Source: Acidobacteriota bacterium
GTDB taxonomy: Bacteria > Acidobacteriota > Blastocatellia > Pyrinomonadales > Pyrinomonadaceae
Reading direction: 5' to 3'
DNA: 6,518 nt
Assembly (NCBI GenBank): GCA_020853255.1
Contig: JADYZI010000296.1
Location: 1-6,518 of the forward strand
This document shows, in pieces, positions 6,067 to 6,518 of this stretch. The notes below the pieces were generated by a model. It ran no database searches. It saw only the letters and a program-made list of their open reading frames with translations, and was not told the origin of the DNA. Each line of letters begins with the position of its first letter. Position 1 is the first letter of the stretch. A program made the position numbers and the translations under genes.

Positions 6067-6080
6067 GTGACATAAGTCAC
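6067..6080. promoter_or_regulatory. Crp/Fnr-family type operator in the divergent promoter
   Basis: GTGACATAAGTCAC is a perfect 5-base inverted repeat around ATAA. It can be read as TGAC-N4-GTCA (Fnr/Dnr-like) or GTGA-N6-TCAC (Crp/HcpR-like). Crp/Fnr-superfamily regulators such as Dnr, NnrR and HcpR are known to control RIC-type genes in response to NO. Which member binds here cannot be decided from the sequence, and no regulator gene is in the window. Confidence 0.6.
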
Positions 6081-6098
6081 GACAATGTTTTTTTCGGT

Positions 6099-6104
6099 TA
6101 TTAT
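6099..6104 (+). promoter_or_regulatory. Possible -10 element for the HHE gene
   Basis: TATTAT matches TATAAT at five of six positions and lies 11 bases before the ATG at 6116. Transcription would start near 6111, giving almost no leader. Its centre is 28 bases from the dyad centre, so the regulator would overlap the -35 region in this direction. Confidence 0.35.
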
Positions 6105-6115
6105 TGAATGTTGAT

Positions 6116-6518
6116 ATGAAATTGCTGCCTTCGGTACCGGATATTCTTTATTCAGACCATGTTGAATTGGACACACTCCTCCACGCTACGCTCGAAGCCC
6201 TTGACGCTGGCGACGCGGCCCGAACCTTTGAGGAGTTGGATTTCTTTTGGGCGCGTCTTGCGATGCACATTCGGGCCGAGCACCTGCGGCTTTTCCCGGT
6301 TGTCAGGGAAGTAGCCGAAAGGTCGGCTGAACTTACCGATATTCCGCTCTTGCTCGATGGACTGCGGGATGATCACGACTTCTTTATGCGGGGACTGGCC
6401 AGAGCGATAAAAGCCCTGCGGCTGGTGTTTCATTTTGGTAATGAGGAAGAGACATTTGCGATAGTTCGCGATCTGATCGGCGAGATCGCGGCCCGTTTGA
6501 AGATACACAATCAGATCG
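6116..6518 (+). CDS. Hemerythrin-type HHE domain protein (3' end outside window)
   Basis: The frame from ATG 6116 runs open to the window edge and gives 134 residues. It is a four-helix HHE cation-binding domain. Likely iron ligands are His15 (SDHVELD), His51 and Glu55 (HIRAEHLRLFP, 51-61), His87 (DDHDFF) and His131 near the edge. Four residues after His131 the next codon begins with G, which would fit the expected Glu of a closing HxxxE. Unlike RIC1 and RIC2 it has no ScdA_N domain. It could bind O2 or NO or store iron, but the sequence does not decide this. No ribosome site precedes the ATG; an in-frame TTG at 6104 is the only near alternative and it also lacks one. It shares the divergent promoter with RIC2. 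Confidence 0.8.
   Translation, partial: MKLLPSVPDILYSDHVELDTLLHATLEALDAGDAARTFEELDFFWARLAMHIRAEHLRLFPVVREVAERSAELTDIPLLLDGLRDDHDFFMRGLARAIKALRLVFHFGNEEETFAIVRDLIGEIAARLKIHNQI

Noticed and set aside
6152..6508. Minus-strand open frame of 118 codons at the right edge
   Set aside because: It is the complement of the HHE gene, which has clear His/Glu ligand motifs on the plus strand. The minus product has no recognisable features.

Overview
The window is bacterial, closely packed, of middling GC and coding on both strands. The gene families point to a denitrifying or N2O-reducing soil or sediment bacterium. The imperfect CTTTGTG/CACAAAG inverted repeat and the overall gene style would fit Acidobacteriota (Blastocatellia-like), but that assignment is a guess, because no rRNA or other marker gene is present.

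Left half (1-3278, plus strand): the distal part of a nitrous oxide reductase (nos) maturation operon. It runs from the last 27 codons of a protein ending in a membrane helix (probably NosD) through NosF (ABC ATPase), NosL (copper lipoprotein) and NosY (ABC permease) to a membrane-anchored SUMF1/FGE-fold protein. The first four genes overlap or nearly touch, so they are very likely co-transcribed. NosD, NosF and NosY form the ABC machine needed to build the copper-sulfur centre of NosZ, and NosL delivers copper. The SUMF1 protein lacks the catalytic cysteine pair of true formylglycine-generating enzymes.

Middle: a convergent intergenic stretch (3279-3459) holding the CTTTGTG inverted repeat.

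Right half (3460-6518): a nitrosative-stress or di-iron region. On the minus strand lies RIC2, a canonical ScdA/YtfE-type iron-sulfur cluster repair protein. It is followed, beyond a large imperfect hairpin, by a second minus-strand unit: a DUF3565 small protein with likely metal-binding Cys/His residues, a PdxH-like flavoprotein, and RIC1, a divergent second RIC. Divergent from RIC2, a hemerythrin-type HHE protein begins on the plus strand and runs off the window. The 109-bp divergent promoter contains a near-perfect Crp/Fnr-type dyad (GTGACATAAGTCAC). It sits where a class II activator would be expected relative to a -10-like hexamer for RIC2.

Together the genes suggest N2O respiration linked to repair of damage caused by NO. 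The most unusual points are a PdxH-fold flavoprotein that keeps its FMN-binding residues but has lost nearly all the known substrate-binding ones, a RIC paralogue with an altered Cys-Cys motif, and the SUMF1 protein in a nos operon. NO control of this locus is an inference from the families and from the promoter dyad.
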